From assembly GCA_012837735.1 (NCBI GenBank), contig DUQP01000007.1:1-59086 (forward strand): a stretch of DNA of 59,086 nucleotides, in the 5' to 3' direction. The translations under genes were made by a program, and so were the position numbers. The first letter of the stretch is position 1. The number at the start of each line of letters is the position of its first letter. Below are positions 1 to 8,427 of the stretch, piece after piece. The notes beneath the pieces are model-generated. The model saw nothing but the letters and a program-made list of their open reading frames with translations, was not told the DNA's origin and did not search any database. This stretch comes from Bacillota bacterium (GTDB taxonomy: Bacteria > Bacillota > Sulfobacillia > UBA3575 > DUQP01).

Positions 1-1
1 C

Positions 2-934
2 ATGAGCGGCCTGGCTGCTCCGGAACCTGGTTCCGAACGTACGGTCGTCTTTCAGGTCACACCTGGTGCCACTGCAGGGGGAATTGCCCAGGACTTGGCC
101 GAGGAACGTTTAATCCGCAATCAGGCGCTTTTTGTCGCTTTGGCCAGGTATCGCGGTGTCCAGAACAGCCTGCAGGCTGGAGAGTATTTGCTTGGGCCAA
201 GCATGTCAGCAAATGATATCCTGACGCGGTTGGTAAGAGGCGCAGTGATGACATACCCGGTTACGATTCCAGAAGGCTATACCGTGGAAGAGATTGCCGC
301 CCGGCTAGCAGCGGAGGGGATTTGCGGTAAAGAAGAGTTTTTGGCGGCCGCCAGGCAGAGCGATCTAATCAGTTATCTGCCGGCGGAAGCGGATTTGATC
401 GACCCTTTAGAAGGTTACCTGTTCCCGGACACCTATCACTTCCTGCGCGATATGGACCCCAATCAGGTTCTCCAGGTAATGTGGGAACGTTTCGAAGCGG
501 CGTTTAAGGCAGAATATGTGGCCCGAGCGGAGGAAATCGGGCTTACCATACATGAGACGGTGACCCTGGCTTCAATTGTGGAGAAGGAAGTCATGACGGA
601 TTCCGAGCGGCCTTTAGTAGCGGCTGTCTACCACAACCGTTTACGGATTGGTATGAAACTGGATGCGGACCCCACGTTGAAATATGCTTTAGAAGACCGC
701 AACCGGCCTCTGTATCATTCCGATAAAGAGATGGATTCCCCTTATAATACTTATCGCCGGGCCGGATTACCCCCGGGACCGATTTGCAGCCCGGGGGAGG
801 CATCCCTGGTAGCCGCTTTGTACCCGGCAGACGTACCCTATTTATATTTCGTATCACGCAATGACGGCACCCACGATTTCAGTGAGACATATGCGGAACA
901 CCTGATCAAGGTCAACCGTTATCAACCTGGCTAG
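2..934 (+). CDS. mltG: Endolytic murein transglycosylase MltG (5' end cut)
   Basis: Membrane-anchored lytic transglycosylase that cleaves nascent peptidoglycan strands and so sets glycan length during elongation. The readable 310 residues contain the YceG/MltG fold. The family motif SIVEKE lies at about residues 191-196 and carries the catalytic Glu, and the segment DADPTLKYAL follows at about 221-230. The family normally starts with one transmembrane helix; it is missing here, so the true start lies left of the window and the ATG at position 2 is probably internal. The last 23 bases overlap the end of the convergent M20 peptidase gene. Confidence 0.93.
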   Translation: MSGLAAPEPGSERTVVFQVTPGATAGGIAQDLAEERLIRNQALFVALARYRGVQNSLQAGEYLLGPSMSANDILTRLVRGAVMTYPVTIPEGYTVEEIAARLAAEGICGKEEFLAAARQSDLISYLPAEADLIDPLEGYLFPDTYHFLRDMDPNQVLQVMWERFEAAFKAEYVARAEEIGLTIHETVTLASIVEKEVMTDSERPLVAAVYHNRLRIGMKLDADPTLKYALEDRNRPLYHSDKEMDSPYNTYRRAGLPPGPICSPGEASLVAALYPADVPYLYFVSRNDGTHDFSETYAEHLIKVNRYQPG

Positions 935-2039
935 TGACCAGTTGGTAAACCAACCGGGCGGCTTGCACCAGCTCCGGGATGGCAAGGTATTCATCTGTCG
1001 TGTGCACCCTGTGCATCCCGCAGCCGAGCGTCACGGTGGGGATGCCTGCCGCGTTTAAAACGTTACTATCACTACCACCGCCGCTGGCGGTGGTCTGCAT
1101 TTCCAAGCCCGTTTTGGCCATGGCGGCCTGTAGCAATGTCAACAGGGGGTGCTGCAAAGGGATGTGGAACGCCTCATAGGCGCGTTCGATCTGAATTTTG
1201 GCCACGGCCTGGTTGGCCAATGCGGCGGCTGTGAAGCTTTGTGCGATCTTCTGGGTTACCTCGGCCAGTTTTTGGGGGTCATGGCTACGCGCTTCTCCTT
1301 CGATCGTGACCAGGTCGGGCACGATATTTGTGGCCTGGCCTCCGTGGATCACACCGATGTTGGCGGTGGTCTCCTCATCCAAGCGGCCAAGCGGGAGGCT
1401 GGCGATCGCTTGTGCGGCGGTTTGAATGGCATTAATGCCCTCTTCGGGATGGACCCCGGCATGGGCCGCTTTACCGAGCACTGTGATTGTGAAAGAGTCC
1501 TGGGCTGGTCCGGCAATCACCACTTCCTGTGGGTTACCGCCGTCAAACGTAAAGCCATACTTCGCCGTCAGTTGTCCTTGGGCCACCGCATATTTTACGC
1601 CCAACAATCCCACTTCTTCGCAGACCGTGAATAAAACCTCCAATGGTGGATGGGGCAAGTCGTATTCCATCACTGCGCGGATCCCAGCCAGAATGGCACA
1701 CAGCCCGGCTCCATCATCTGCCCCCAGGACCGTTTCCCCGGCGCTGACAATCAGGTCGTCTTCCCGGCGGGGTTCAATCCCATTAGCCGGTGTTACCACA
1801 TCCATGTGCGCGCAAAACAGCAAGGTCGTAGAACCTTGCCCTGGCCAACGGGCCAGCAGGTTGCCGCCGTCTCCTCCTGTGCTGGTGGCGGCACCGTCTT
1901 CCATTACAGTTGCCCCCAGCTCTTGCAGGCGCCGGCGTAAAAAGCGGGCCGCCGCCGCTTCCCGGCGGGAAGGACGGTCTATCCGCGTCAAGGCGATGAA
2001 ATCATCTAATAGACGTTCTTGGTCTATCAAGCCGTTCAC
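912..2039 (-). CDS. M20 family metallopeptidase, PepT-like
   Basis: A 375-residue zinc aminopeptidase/tripeptidase-like enzyme of the M20 family, probably cytosolic. Metal ligands are visible: H78 and D80 in CAHMDVV, D108 in GADDGAG, the general base and ligand pair E141-E142 in CEEVGLLG, D166 in FDGG, and a C-terminal His in the MHRVHTTDE segment. A dimerisation domain lies between about residues 180 and 290. The start overlaps the hisC stop by 4 bases, so the two genes are translationally coupled and share the T-box control upstream of hisC. Substrate specificity (tripeptide or another acyl-amino acid) cannot be read from sequence. Confidence 0.88.
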   Translation of the reverse strand: MNGLIDQERLLDDFIALTRIDRPSRREAAAARFLRRRLQELGATVMEDGAATSTGGDGGNLLARWPGQGSTTLLFCAHMDVVTPANGIEPRREDDLIVSAGETVLGADDGAGLCAILAGIRAVMEYDLPHPPLEVLFTVCEEVGLLGVKYAVAQGQLTAKYGFTFDGGNPQEVVIAGPAQDSFTITVLGKAAHAGVHPEEGINAIQTAAQAIASLPLGRLDEETTANIGVIHGGQATNIVPDLVTIEGEARSHDPQKLAEVTQKIAQSFTAAALANQAVAKIQIERAYEAFHIPLQHPLLTLLQAAMAKTGLEMQTTASGGGSDSNVLNAAGIPTVTLGCGMHRVHTTDEYLAIPELVQAARLVYQLVTSQVDNG

Positions 2040-3208
2040 TCCTTGCCGCTGTAATCATATTTCCTCCGGCAGTCCGCCAGCACCTGTGCTAGTGCTTCCA
2101 ACAGCATTTCATTTTGTCCCGGAGTGCCGACGCTGATGCGCAAATATGTCGGCAGGCCAAACCCTTGACAGGGGCGCACGATTATGCCCTGCCTTAGTAG
2201 TCCCTCGAATACTTCCGGGGCCGGGTAGCCAGTATCGACTAACAGAAAGTTGGCCTCTCCCGGCACTACTTTTACCCCCATTTCCGTCAACCCGCCGGTC
2301 AAATAGGTCCGGCCCTGACGGGCGGCAATCCGGCTTGCCTGGGCATGCTCTTTGTCCGAGAGGGCGGCCAGAGCGGCGGCCTGGGCCAGACTGTTCGCGT
2401 TGAAAGGATTGCGCACCCGCTGCAAATAATCAATCGCCGCCGGGCTGCCGATTCCGTAGCCGATGCGGAGACCGGCTAGACCATACACTTTCGAGAAAGT
2501 GCGCAAAAGCAGGATGCGATGGCCGGCCTTGACATAATCCAAGCCATCTGGGTAATCGGGCCGATCGACGAATTCGCCATAGGCTTCATCAAGAATCAGT
2601 AAAGCCTGAGCGGGCAGCATCTCCAGTAATTGTTCTAATTGGGACCTTGTCAGGATGGTGCCGGTTGGGTTGTTCGGACTGGCTAGACAAACCAAACGTG
2701 TGGCGGGGCTGAGCACTTGCTGTAAATCAGCCAGACCATATTGAAAATCCCGCATCGGCAGGCTGAAGTGGTTTGCCCCCATGATGTGGGCTGCCCAACC
2801 ATATTGGGTGAAACCGGGTTGCCATGATATGACCTCGTCACCCGGGTTCAAAAACACCTCTGCTATCAATTTAATCAGTTCATCGGAACCGTTGCCGACG
2901 ATCACCTGGTCCATGTGCACACCCAATAATTTGGCCAGGCCATGACGCAGGTCGTATGACGACCCATCCGGATACATATGTAATTGTCCGGCGGCTTCCG
3001 CCAAGGCTCGCAGAGCAACGGGAGAGGGGCCGAGAGCGTTTTCGTTCGAAGCGAGCTTAATGACTTCCGTTAATCCGTATTTTCGTTTTACTTCACTGAC
3101 CGGCATGCCGGGCTGATACGGAGTGAGGTGAGTCACCGCGTCACGTACCAGGGCTTCATCCGGCCAGTCACTACAGTTTTTTAATTGTGCCATGGCCGAC
3201 GTTTGCAT
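2036..3208 (-). CDS. hisC: Histidinol-phosphate aminotransferase family (HisC/AroJ type)
   Basis: PLP-dependent class I/II aminotransferase of 390 residues. Conserved blocks include ASNENALGPSP near the N-terminus, SPNNPTGT in the middle, LDEAYGEF, and the PLP-binding Lys of TFSKVYGLAGLRIGYG at about residue 240. HisC-family enzymes make histidinol phosphate from imidazole-acetol phosphate, and many also serve tyrosine and phenylalanine synthesis. No other his gene is nearby, so the aromatic role is possible. The start is the ATG at 3208 because AGGAGGT lies 7 bases upstream; a longer in-frame reading to 3298 would run through the T-box terminator and is rejected. First gene of a two-gene unit with the M20 peptidase. 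Confidence 0.88.
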   Translation of the reverse strand: MQTSAMAQLKNCSDWPDEALVRDAVTHLTPYQPGMPVSEVKRKYGLTEVIKLASNENALGPSPVALRALAEAAGQLHMYPDGSSYDLRHGLAKLLGVHMDQVIVGNGSDELIKLIAEVFLNPGDEVISWQPGFTQYGWAAHIMGANHFSLPMRDFQYGLADLQQVLSPATRLVCLASPNNPTGTILTRSQLEQLLEMLPAQALLILDEAYGEFVDRPDYPDGLDYVKAGHRILLLRTFSKVYGLAGLRIGYGIGSPAAIDYLQRVRNPFNANSLAQAAALAALSDKEHAQASRIAARQGRTYLTGGLTEMGVKVVPGEANFLLVDTGYPAPEVFEGLLRQGIIVRPCQGFGLPTYLRISVGTPGQNEMLLEALAQVLADCRRKYDYSGKE

Positions 3209-3242
3209 CTCACATACCTCCTGTGGCTGGGTCCCTGAAAAC

Positions 3243-3280
3243 CGAAAAAAAAGATCCCGTCCCCAATAAGGGACGGGATC
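3243..3280 (-). terminator. T-box-regulated intrinsic terminator
   Basis: Perfect 11-bp inverted repeat (GATCCCGTCCC with GGGACGGGATC) around a short TTATTGG-type loop, followed on the minus strand by eight T. It sits between the T-box core and the hisC ribosome-binding site, as expected for the termination arm of a T-box. Confidence 0.9.
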
Positions 3281-3556
3281 GAATTCCCGTGGTACCACCC
3301 TAATGATCTCGTCACGAGACCACTCATATCGGGTACGGGCCGCGTCTGACGGCTTGATACCCGCTTCCTTTTTAACGGGGGAAGAACCCGGCGCAGCCTA
3401 CTTGACCCGAATGGGGTTTTCAGCCTGCGGTTCAGAAGGGAACTTCAACCGGCCTTGCCATGGGGGAGCTTGCAGTCCCTGGCACCCCCTCCCTGTAAAG
3501 GCGCTGGGCGGTCTACTTTCCTTCATCATAACCTTTCAGAGCCCAGAGGTTTTTTA
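3243..3556 (-). promoter_or_regulatory. T-box riboswitch leader of hisC
   Basis: Read on the minus strand, the leader contains the T-box core AGGGTGGTACCACGGG (3284-3299), which binds the uncharged tRNA acceptor end. The core is followed at once by a terminator hairpin with a U-run. Further 5' a GATGAAGGAAAGTAGA segment resembles the conserved base of Stem I. Uncharged tRNA would favour the antiterminator and switch on hisC and the peptidase. Several triplets in Stem I could be the specifier and I could not assign it with confidence, so the amino acid sensed (His, or an aromatic) is open. Confidence 0.9.
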
Positions 3557-3565
3557 TTAAATCAT

Positions 3566-3594
3566 ATCCTATCACAACTTCTTCCCGGAAGCAA
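3566..3594 (-). promoter_or_regulatory. Candidate sigma-A promoter for the T-box/hisC transcript
   Basis: On the minus strand TTGCTT (3594-3589) and TAGGAT (3571-3566) are separated by exactly 17 bases. The start would fall a few bases before the T-box Stem I. It lies in the short gap after larA, so hisC need not depend on larA transcription. Confidence 0.5.
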
Positions 3595-3608
3595 GGGCAA
3601 AATTTTCT

Positions 3609-4898
3609 CTACTGCATCACCGGGAAGGCTGTGGCAGCATCCGGCATCACATAGGTGCGCGGACTATTACCCAGTTTTGCGTAGGCCAATTGCAAGGCTT
3701 CCTCGATACTGTTCACCGGCGTCATGCCCATAATCATAACGTCGTCGTCCGGCAGTTCGCTGAGCAAGATAATGTTGTATTTTGCGGCTGTTACCGTGGC
3801 CAAAAAGCCGACCCATTTGCCGATATCGTAGTCTTCGCTCAGATTGCGGTGCCGCGCCACGTTGTCCGGGTAACCGGTAATGAATTGCTGCAAAAGCGGA
3901 TGGCCGAATGATTCCGGTGATTTTGTGAGCAGGATCATCGTGCCACCGGGCTTCAATGTGCGGGCCGCGTTATACATCGACTTGGTCGACTGATAAAAAT
4001 TCAGATCCTTCGGGAAACCGCCGCAGGAGGCGATCACCAAATCGGCCTGTTCCTGGATGTAGACGTTGAAGAATTCATCCACGGTCTTTGTCCCGTCAAC
4101 ATGGGCTGCGATCGGATGGCCGGCGACCACCCGCCCAATCTTGCCATCCGGATTCATAACGGTGTTGACGAGGAAGTCCGGATTGACGATTTGACCGTAA
4201 GCGATGATTTCCTCATAAAAGGGGTTGCCGGCCATTTTGCCCGCAATCGTATCATCATTGAGACCGCCGCCGTCCTCTGGACTGATTGAACAGGCGTGGT
4301 GTGTCATCACGGCGCGGTATGAGGAAACCCCTGGCATGATACTCTTCATGCCGCCCCCGTAGCCAGCCAGGAAGTGGTGCACGATCCCTCCGGTCAGGAT
4401 AACCCGGTCGGCCTCATGGACCAGTTTGTTGATCTCCACCGGCGTGCCGGCGGCAGTTTCACCGATATGAACCATCTCACTCTTCCTGGCGTGATGTTCT
4501 ACCACCCGCACGCGTTCCAAGATGGCGGGCGTGACCAATTTGGCATGCTCGGCCCGGGTTTGCTCCCGATGCGTGCCAACGGCCATTACAACTGTGATAT
4601 CCTGATCCGGGACTCCAATCCTGTTCAGTTCATCCACAATCACGGGCACGAACTGATCACTGCGGCACCAGTACCTGGTTAAGTCGCTGACCAGGATGGC
4701 AACTGTCTCCCCTGGTGTGACGATTTCGTCCAAGCGCGGCGAATCGATCGGATTAGCCAGCGCTGTGCGTACGGCAGCGGGGATATCCGTGATGGCGGGA
4801 AAAGATTTGCCTGTCAAAACGGCAATTAGGTTTTCTTCTGGAACGCAAACAGGGATTTTATCTTCACCATATTTAAGTTCAAAACATCGCTCTCCCAA
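3609..4898 (-). CDS. larA: Nickel-dependent lactate racemase family protein (LarA-like)
   Basis: A 429-residue member of the LarA family, which racemises lactate or related 2-hydroxy acids with the nickel-pincer (NPN) cofactor bound to a Lys. Family signatures are present: AVGTHREQ with the first His, the VHHFLAGYGGGMKSIMPG segment with a catalytic His and the cofactor-binding Lys, and THHA directly after. The start is a TTG at 4898, since GGGAGGT lies 8 bases upstream and no better start is in frame. The cofactor-building genes larB, larC and larE are not in the window. Many LarA homologues act on 2-hydroxy acids other than lactate, so the substrate is uncertain. Confidence 0.85.
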   Translation of the reverse strand: MGERCFELKYGEDKIPVCVPEENLIAVLTGKSFPAITDIPAAVRTALANPIDSPRLDEIVTPGETVAILVSDLTRYWCRSDQFVPVIVDELNRIGVPDQDITVVMAVGTHREQTRAEHAKLVTPAILERVRVVEHHARKSEMVHIGETAAGTPVEINKLVHEADRVILTGGIVHHFLAGYGGGMKSIMPGVSSYRAVMTHHACSISPEDGGGLNDDTIAGKMAGNPFYEEIIAYGQIVNPDFLVNTVMNPDGKIGRVVAGHPIAAHVDGTKTVDEFFNVYIQEQADLVIASCGGFPKDLNFYQSTKSMYNAARTLKPGGTMILLTKSPESFGHPLLQQFITGYPDNVARHRNLSEDYDIGKWVGFLATVTAAKYNIILLSELPDDDVMIMGMTPVNSIEEALQLAYAKLGNSPRTYVMPDAATAFPVMQ

Positions 4899-5292
4899 TG
4901 GATCTAACCTCCCTTACACAATGAATATACACAATAATTATAATTTAAAGAGGGGAGGAACATTCTCCTGCTTAGCCTAAAAACATGCCTAAGAGAATCT
5001 GGGAATAAAAATATTCACCCTTTCTAGCTGTTACAGCAGGAAATAACGCGTTTTTGTCTAATGAAGCCTTTTAACACTTAACGCTTGAAAGCGCCTGGAA
5101 AACCAGAATTTACAGTAAACGGTTCCTCATAGGTTGTTTTCTTATTATTATTCCGAACTACGGTTGCCAGGTGCAGCACAAAAGGAGGTGAGGTAACGAA
5201 GTCGGGTGCAGGGGGAGAACGGGTGAGTTTTTTATATTAAGGACGTTTTTCCGGGTTATCGGGAGTCAAGTGTGAAGGGGGTATATTTTTTT
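4899..5292. other. Divergent intergenic region between larA and the liv operon
   Basis: About 390 bases, AT-richer than the surroundings, with no convincing ORF. It must hold the promoters for larA (leftward) and the ABC importer (rightward). A TATAAT sequence occurs on the larA side (4936-4941) but has no good -35 partner at the right distance. AAAGGAGGTGAGGTAA at about 5180 looks like a ribosome-binding site that leads only to an immediate stop. No riboswitch was recognised. Confidence 0.4.
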
Positions 5293-6444
5293 ATGAAACG
5301 TTGGACGGCAATTTTGCTGGCTTGTGTTTTTGTAATGACACTCATGGCCGGTTGTGGTGGCGGAGACAATGAACCGGTCACGACTGGTGAGGAAATCAAA
5401 ATCGGTGCCATTTTCCCATTGACCGGTGATGTTTCCACTTTCGGTCAGTCGACATTAAATTCTGTCATGCTGGCGACCAAAGAGTGGAACGAACGGGGTG
5501 GTATCGATGGCAAAATGATTAAATTGGTCAGCGAGGATGACAAAAACGACCCGACCGAGTCCGCCAATGCGGCCTTGAAGCTGATTAACCAGGATGGCGT
5601 GGTCGCCTTGATTGGTTCTGTGACCAGCAAGTGCACACTGTCTGTGGCGCCGATTGCGCAGCAGAACGGCTTGCCGATGATCACTCCCACTTCCACGAAT
5701 GAGCAGGTCACTGAGCAGGGCGATTTCATCTTCCGTTCTTGCTTCATCGACCCGTTCCAGGGCCAAGTGATGGCTAAGTTTGCTTGGGACGAGCTCGGTG
5801 CCCAAAAAGCAGCCGTACTGTTTGACCTTTCCAACGATTATACTAAGGGTCTGGCTGAGGCCTTCCAGTCTGCCTTCACCACCCTTGGTGGGGAAATCGT
5901 GGCCTCCGAAACATATGCTTTTGGCGATCAGGATTTCAATGCCCAGTTGACAAAGATCAAGGGTGTGGAGCCGGATGTGTTGTTCCTGCCCGACTATTAC
6001 AGCACTGTTGGTTTGATCATGAAGCAGGCCCGTGAGCTGGGTCTGGAAGCCACCTTCCTGGGCGGCGACGGTTGGGATTCCCCTGAGTTGGTCCCGATCG
6101 CTGGCGATGCCGCTGAGGGTGGCTACTTCAGCAACCACTATTCACCTGAGAGCGAAGACCCAGTGGCTGTGGCCTTCTTGCAGGCATATCAGGCCGAATA
6201 TGGTGCGGTGCCGGATGCCCTCGGCTCCCTGGCGTATGATGCCGCCCACCTGCTTTTCAATGCCATTGACCAGGCCGACAGCACTGAGCCGGCCGCCATC
6301 CGGGATGCCCTGGCCAACACTGAGGGCTTCCACGGCGTTTCCGGTGAATATCGCTTCGATGAAAACCGCAACCCGATCAAGTCTGCTGCTATCATTACGA
6401 TCAAGGATGGCAAGCAGTCTTTCGTGGGTATGGTTGCTCCGTAA
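5293..6444 (+). CDS. livJ: ABC importer substrate-binding lipoprotein, LivJ/LivK type
   Basis: Extracellular binding protein of a hydrophobic/branched-chain amino-acid-type ABC importer. It begins with a lipoprotein signal peptide: KR, a hydrophobic stretch, then the lipobox LMAGC. The mature part opens with EIKIGAIFPLTGDVSTFGQ, the standard Peripla_BP_6 start. Length (about 383 residues) is normal. I chose the ATG at 5293 because the signal peptide then has the usual shape; a GTG at 5272 would add seven residues. It heads a five-gene operon. Ligand class is inferred from family; amides, urea or other amino acids are alternatives. Confidence 0.9.
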   Translation: MKRWTAILLACVFVMTLMAGCGGGDNEPVTTGEEIKIGAIFPLTGDVSTFGQSTLNSVMLATKEWNERGGIDGKMIKLVSEDDKNDPTESANAALKLINQDGVVALIGSVTSKCTLSVAPIAQQNGLPMITPTSTNEQVTEQGDFIFRSCFIDPFQGQVMAKFAWDELGAQKAAVLFDLSNDYTKGLAEAFQSAFTTLGGEIVASETYAFGDQDFNAQLTKIKGVEPDVLFLPDYYSTVGLIMKQARELGLEATFLGGDGWDSPELVPIAGDAAEGGYFSNHYSPESEDPVAVAFLQAYQAEYGAVPDALGSLAYDAAHLLFNAIDQADSTEPAAIRDALANTEGFHGVSGEYRFDENRNPIKSAAIITIKDGKQSFVGMVAP

Positions 6445-6471
6445 AAACGGGGAAAATCTTAGGCTCGCGCA

Positions 6472-6503
6472 GGGTGGGGAAGAATTATTCCCCACCCTTC
6501 ACG
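6472..6503 (+). terminator. Hairpin between binding protein and permease (likely attenuator)
   Basis: Ten-base perfect inverted repeat GGGTGGGGAA / TTCCCCACCC with a six-base loop and no proper T-run. Such hairpins after the binding-protein gene commonly protect its mRNA or reduce read-through so that the binding protein exceeds the membrane parts. Confidence 0.6.
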
Positions 6504-6533
6504 AATTCTTGACCGGGGAAGAGGAGTGAAGAT

Positions 6534-7409
6534 ATGGAGTTCCTGCAACAGTTGATCAACGGCCTCCAACTGGGCAGTATCTACGCCTTGATCGCCCTGG
6601 GCTATACCATGGTGTATGGTATCGTTAAACTAATTAACTTCGCGCACGGCGATATCTACATGATAGGTGCCTATATCGGCTTCTTCGCGGTCGGTTTCAT
6701 GGGACCACAGTTCATCCCGGCCTTGATACTGGCTATGGTTGGATGCGCTATTTTAGGATTTATTATTGAACGCTTCGCCTACCGACCTCTGCGTGGTAAA
6801 CCCCGGATCGCGGCCTTGACTACGGCGTTGGGCGTGTCTTTGTTGCTGGAGAACTTAGTGCGCAAGTTCATCGGCCCGAACTACATCGCTTACCCGACTC
6901 TGGTGAAATCCACCACTATTTATATCGGGGGATTGCAGATTTCGAACATCAAGCTGATCGTTTTATCGGTCGCTTTGATCATGATGTTCGGTCTGCAATT
7001 CATCGTTTTGAAAACGAGGACCGGCAAGGCCATGCGGGCTGCCTCTCAGGATCTCGATGCGGCGCGTTTAATGGGGATTGACGTGAACGCAGTCATTTCC
7101 TATACTTTCATGATTGGATCCGCTTTGGCGGCTACCGCGGGCATCTTGGTAGGGGTGGCCTATCCACGCATCGATCCCTACATGGGTATCCTGCCTGGTC
7201 TGAAGGCATTTGTGGCGGCTGTCTTGGGAGGCATCGGCAGCATCCCCGGCGCTATGGTGGGTGGTCTGGTGATGGGGACAGCTGAGACCATGGTATTGGG
7301 CTTTGGCAAATCCACCTTCCGTGATGCAATTGCGTTCACTATTCTGATTATCGTGCTGCTGGTGAAGCCGACCGGGATTATGGGCAGCAAGGTTAACGAG
7401 AAAGTGTAG
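6534..7409 (+). CDS. livH: ABC importer permease, LivH type
   Basis: A 291-residue integral membrane subunit of the BPD_transp_2 family. It begins with LQQLINGLQLGSIYALIALGYTM, the usual LivH opening, and carries the GIDVNAVISYTFMIGSALAATAGIL region that contacts the ATPase. Hydrophobic segments cover most of its length. It pairs with the next gene to form the transmembrane channel. Confidence 0.93.
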   Translation: MEFLQQLINGLQLGSIYALIALGYTMVYGIVKLINFAHGDIYMIGAYIGFFAVGFMGPQFIPALILAMVGCAILGFIIERFAYRPLRGKPRIAALTTALGVSLLLENLVRKFIGPNYIAYPTLVKSTTIYIGGLQISNIKLIVLSVALIMMFGLQFIVLKTRTGKAMRAASQDLDAARLMGIDVNAVISYTFMIGSALAATAGILVGVAYPRIDPYMGILPGLKAFVAAVLGGIGSIPGAMVGGLVMGTAETMVLGFGKSTFRDAIAFTILIIVLLVKPTGIMGSKVNEKV

Positions 7410-7419
7410 GTGAGAGAGG

Positions 7420-8427
7420 GTGAACGAACAGGCTAGGGCGCAGAAAAAACCTTTCCCAGTTGCCAGGATAGCTGGTGTCAGTTTCGTCATAGTCACCCTC
7501 TGGGCGTTGGCGGTGTTGGTAATTGGCGGAAACGCTTATTATGAACAGATTCTAACATTGGTTTGCATTAATATCATGATGGTCGTTGGTCTGAATTTGA
7601 TCAACGGTTTTACTGGTATGCTGTCCATTGGCCACGCCGGCTTCATGTCTGTGGGGGCATATATTGCGGCTTTTATGACCCGATTCTATGGATTAAACTT
7701 CCATTGCGCTTTATTGGTCGGCGGGCTGGCTGCCTGTCTGGTCGGGGTTGTCGTTGGTTTGCCCACATTACGTTTGCGGGGCGATTATTTGGCGATCGCG
7801 ACCTTGGGGTTTGGTGAAATTATTCGCGTCATTATCATTAATATTGAAAAGGTCGGTGGTCCGCGCGGGTTCGTCGGGATTCCTCCCCAGACCACCTTTT
7901 TAATCACATACATCTGGGCGGCCGCTACGGTCTTGTTCATCATGCATTTCATGAATTCCACTTATGGCCGAGCCTGTCTGGCTGTGCGGGAGGACGAGAT
8001 CGCCGCGGAAGCGATGGGGGTCAACACGACATACTACAAAGTGTTGGCTTTTTGTATTGGTTCATTTTTTGCCGGGGTGGCGGGAGGCCTGTTGGCGCAC
8101 AAGCTGACATTCCTGCACCCGATGAGTTTCGGTTTCCTGAAATCGGTTGAGTATTTGATTATGGTGGTGATCGGCGGATACGGCAGCATCACTGGTTCCG
8201 TGTTGGCCGCCGGTTTCCTGACGATTCTGTCCGAAGTTTTGCGCACTGTCCAGGAGTGGCGCATGATTGCCTACTCCGTCCTGTTGATAGCCTTGATGTT
8301 GACCAGGCCGGAAGGCTTGTTGGGCGGTATCGAATTCACATTTGCCGGCCTGCGCCGCTTGCGCGGCGGCGCCTGGCTGAAACGGTTCCAGAGGAATAAT
8401 GGACAGGCGAGGGGGGAGAGCCAGTGA
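7420..8427 (+). CDS. livM: ABC importer permease, LivM type
   Basis: A 335-residue second permease. The family core LNLINGFTGMLSIGHAGFMSVGAY lies near residue 50-73, and GPRGFVGIP with the cytoplasmic loop REDEIAAEAMGVN follows. The start is GTG at 7420, preceded by GAGAGAGG. The stop overlaps the start of livG by 4 bases, so translation is coupled. Confidence 0.92.
   Translation: MNEQARAQKKPFPVARIAGVSFVIVTLWALAVLVIGGNAYYEQILTLVCINIMMVVGLNLINGFTGMLSIGHAGFMSVGAYIAAFMTRFYGLNFHCALLVGGLAACLVGVVVGLPTLRLRGDYLAIATLGFGEIIRVIIINIEKVGGPRGFVGIPPQTTFLITYIWAAATVLFIMHFMNSTYGRACLAVREDEIAAEAMGVNTTYYKVLAFCIGSFFAGVAGGLLAHKLTFLHPMSFGFLKSVEYLIMVVIGGYGSITGSVLAAGFLTILSEVLRTVQEWRMIAYSVLLIALMLTRPEGLLGGIEFTFAGLRRLRGGAWLKRFQRNNGQARGESQ

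Noticed and set aside
1149-2136. Long open frames on the plus strand opposite the M20 peptidase
   Set aside because: They are shadows of a well-conserved minus-strand gene; no ribosome-binding sites or family motifs.
3209-3298. Extension of HisC by 30 residues upstream of 3208
   Set aside because: The extra codons run through the T-box terminator hairpin, and a strong ribosome-binding site lies directly before the ATG at 3208.
5170-5230. Small gene behind AAAGGAGGTGAGG in the liv leader
   Set aside because: The only nearby start codon is followed at once by a stop; no frame continues.
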